DNA from: an uncultured Bacteroidota bacterium
GTDB taxonomy: Bacteria; Bacteroidota; Bacteroidia; Chitinophagales; Chitinophagaceae
Reading direction: 5' to 3'
Length of the DNA: 14,759 nucleotides
NCBI GenBank assembly: GCA_903912405.1
Contig: CAIWHF010000055.1
Location: forward strand, 1-14,759
Both the position numbers and the translations under genes were made by a program. Positions 13,010 through 14,759 of the stretch are shown here, piece after piece (positions within the stretch are counted from its first letter, which is position 1; each line of letters opens with the position of its first letter). The notes beneath the pieces were generated by a model, which made no database searches, was not told where the DNA came from, and saw only the letters and a program-made list of their open reading frames with translations.

Positions 13010-14759
13010 ATGAAATTTTGGAAATTATTATGTTTTGTTTTAATCCTAACTCGATTTAATTCATTACACGCCCAAAATCCTTGTAGTCATTGGTATTATG
13101 GCCATAGATGTCATTTGAATTTTAATACACCTAATCAGGAGCCTACATTTGATGGTTTTGGACATACTATGGATGAATCATTAGGTACCAGCTCTATTAG
13201 TGTTAATGGTAATTTACTGTTTTACACCGATGGAACAAGTGTTTGGAATGCACAGCATCAAGTAATGCCAAATGGATATGTATTACGGGACTCACCCATT
13301 GTATTTTTATATGAACCAACAACACAAACTACATATGACACTTATTCTATGTTTGGTTATACAGGCTACCAATCCAGTACATCTATTGGTGGAGTTTCTA
13401 AACTTGGAACTTCAACACTTGTACTGCCAGATCCTGGAAGTCCTTCCAAATACTATATATTATCAGGTATTAATGAGGTGAAGCAAAATGGTTTTTTAAA
13501 TATAGCTGTATCAAATTTTCCTCAAACAACTTATCCCAGACCTGGTTCACTCTATTATTCTAAGGTAAATATGAATTTAAATGGTGGGTTAGGAGATGTT
13601 GAACAAGGTTCAAAAAGAACCTTGTTAAAAATGAATTGTGGTAATCAAAATGTTTGTGCGGTAAAACACGGAAATAATACGAATTACTGGATATTGACAA
13701 TTGGTAATACCCCCAATACTTTATTTGCTTATGAAGTAACTGCCAATGGCATTAGTACAACTCCAGTAGTTTCTAATTTCCCTTTCAATGTATCTACTAC
13801 AGCACAATTGAAAGCTAATAGTTTAGGTTCGCGTTTGGTTGCATCAAATTTTGTAGATTCCTTATTTTTGTTTGACTTCAATAAATGGACAGGAGTAATT
13901 AGTAATAGAATTGCTATATCATTAAATAATTACCCATCTCCTACAAGTGGATTGCCATCCGCTGCTTACCCCTATTTGATAACTGGACTAGAATTTTCCC
14001 CAAATGCAAAACTATTGTATTTTACAACGCTACAATTTTTATATCAGTTAGATTTAACAACTTATAATTTATATCCTTTATCCTTTCCTGGAAATACTTC
14101 GAGTTTCGGCATTTGGAATATAAATCATTTTTGTTTACAAATAGGCCCGAATTATAAAATTTACATAATAGGTTTAAACATTAATACTGCCAGTGGTTCC
14201 ATTAGTCCTCCTTCTGTAATAAATAATCCTAATGCTATTGGAGCTGCTTGTAATTTTGTTTACGATTTAGGAATGACAAGCGTTCAGATTAGTGCAATTC
14301 CCAAACCTAGCAATCCAAATTTTTTTTATGGGAGTGCTTATAGTTTTTTAAACTATATCACAAGCATGGTAGCACCATGGATCAATACAGCACCTACCAT
14401 GACAGCTGTCAATTCGATCACCAAATGTCCGTATGATACTTTAAACCCAGTAAGTTTAATAGTAGCCGATACCGAAACAAGTGTAAGTAATTTAACGTTT
14501 ACGGCAAGCTCTAGCAATACAGCACTATTGCCCAATAGTAATATTAGCATTGGCGTAAATGGAGCACAACGCAGCTTGCAATTCACTCCTCTTGCTAATC
14601 AAACAGGAACTACTACTATCAGCTTACAACTTACGGATACCAATGGCTTGTCGAGCACTCAAAGCTTTACCCTTACTATTTTACCCAGCACCCCAGTTAG
14701 CATCACTTCTACCTTACCTACCTCGGTATGTGATGGTAATAGTGTAGTATGCTCTTGTG
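13010..14759 (+). CDS. Large secreted propeller/Ig-like protein, 3'-truncated by the window edge
   Basis: The frame from ATG 13010 is open to the last base: 583 residues, no stop. The signal peptide is 1-22 (MKFWKLLCFVLILTRF ... LHAQ). The N-terminal region matches a family common in gliding-motility-associated/T9SS proteins of Bacteroidota: WYYGHRCHLNFN near 26-37, GNLLFYTDGTSVWN (67-80), HQVMPNG (83-89), YYILSG, and LNGGLGDV (190-197). It is probably a WD40-like propeller to about residue 440. From about 455 a cadherin/Ig-like domain begins (DTETSVSNLTFTASSSN, LQFTPLANQTGTTTISLQLTD, SFTLTIL), and another module starts near 560 (TSTLPTSVCDGN). It is likely much longer, with a T9SS C-terminus outside the window. 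Base composition rises near 14340-14380, at the border between the two parts. It may be adhesive or motility-related; the function is not known. Confidence 0.88.
   Translation, partial: MKFWKLLCFVLILTRFNSLHAQNPCSHWYYGHRCHLNFNTPNQEPTFDGFGHTMDESLGTSSISVNGNLLFYTDGTSVWNAQHQVMPNGYVLRDSPIVFLYEPTTQTTYDTYSMFGYTGYQSSTSIGGVSKLGTSTLVLPDPGSPSKYYILSGINEVKQNGFLNIAVSNFPQTTYPRPGSLYYSKVNMNLNGGLGDVEQGSKRTLLKMNCGNQNVCAVKHGNNTNYWILTIGNTPNTLFAYEVTANGISTTPVVSNFPFNVSTTAQLKANSLGSRLVASNFVDSLFLFDFNKWTGVISNRIAISLNNYPSPTSGLPSAAYPYLITGLEFSPNAKLLYFTTLQFLYQLDLTTYNLYPLSFPGNTSSFGIWNINHFCLQIGPNYKIYIIGLNINTASGSISPPSVINNPNAIGAACNFVYDLGMTSVQISAIPKPSNPNFFYGSAYSFLNYITSMVAPWINTAPTMTAVNSITKCPYDTLNPVSLIVADTETSVSNLTFTASSSNTALLPNSNISIGVNGAQRSLQFTPLANQTGTTTISLQLTDTNGLSSTQSFTLTILPSTPVSITSTLPTSVCDGNSVVCSC

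Noticed and set aside
13272..13481. A separate 69-residue ORF in another frame within the last gene
   Set aside because: It lies wholly inside the open frame from 13010, which has a signal peptide and recognisable family motifs. The alternative frame has no features.
10306..14340. The AT-rich segment as a mobile island
   Set aside because: No integrase, transposase, tRNA end or flanking direct repeats are seen. AT-rich secreted-protein genes are common in this phylum.
8225..14402. Shared 11-mer ACAGCACCTAC at the GEVED/rhodanese junction (about 8228) and at the composition border (about 14385) as a recombination site
   Set aside because: An 11-base match between two points in about 15 kb is expected many times by chance, and both code for the common residues TAPT.

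Overview
The window looks like a chromosomal stretch from a member of the Bacteroidota, probably of the Chitinophagaceae/Sphingobacteriia type. The evidence is several secreted proteins with signal peptides ending in A-Q, PKD, GEVED and type IX secretion (T9SS) type A C-terminal domains, a lipoprotein, and promoters of the Bacteroidota form TTG-N(17-19)-TAnnTTTG. There are no clear Shine-Dalgarno sequences. I see no tRNA, rRNA, CRISPR array, insertion sequence or phage gene.

Layout. Positions 1-2292 hold a two-gene phosphate-uptake operon: a PhoU-like DUF47 protein, truncated by the window edge, then a PiT-family permease. A near-perfect bidirectional terminator separates it from a convergent lipoprotein gene (2351-2818, minus). 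A DUF1801/YdhG-like protein (2880-3239) and acetyl-CoA synthetase acs (3322-5235) follow on the plus strand. A secreted PKD/T9SS protein (5368-7173) comes next and ends in a strong terminator.

At 7358-8525 there is an unusual junction. A secreted GEVED/Ig-like gene stops abruptly without a T9SS sorting domain. It overlaps by 14 bp an orphan rhodanese domain of the type normally found at the C-terminus of MBL-fold persulfide dioxygenases. Downstream are a second, stand-alone DUF47 paralogue (8612-9259) that has lost two of three (E/D)xxxD metal motifs, and an exported sphingomyelinase-like phosphodiesterase (9334-10251) with its own terminator.

From about 10.3 kb to 14.34 kb the DNA becomes more AT-rich. 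It holds a regulatory-looking intergenic region with a textbook promoter, an 89-residue hypothetical protein, a long terminator-like inverted repeat, a T9SS secreted protein (10976-12910), and a large secreted propeller-type protein (13010 to the window end) that is open to the right edge. Inside that last gene the composition rises at about 14.34-14.38 kb, where a cadherin/Ig-like domain begins, so the gene looks mosaic.

Working picture: housekeeping phosphate uptake and acetate activation genes are interleaved with envelope and secreted proteins. I find no convincing multi-gene novel system. The most notable items are the GEVED/rhodanese junction, the metal-motif-depleted DUF47 paralogue, the sphingomyelinase-like exoenzyme and the mosaic gene at the right edge.
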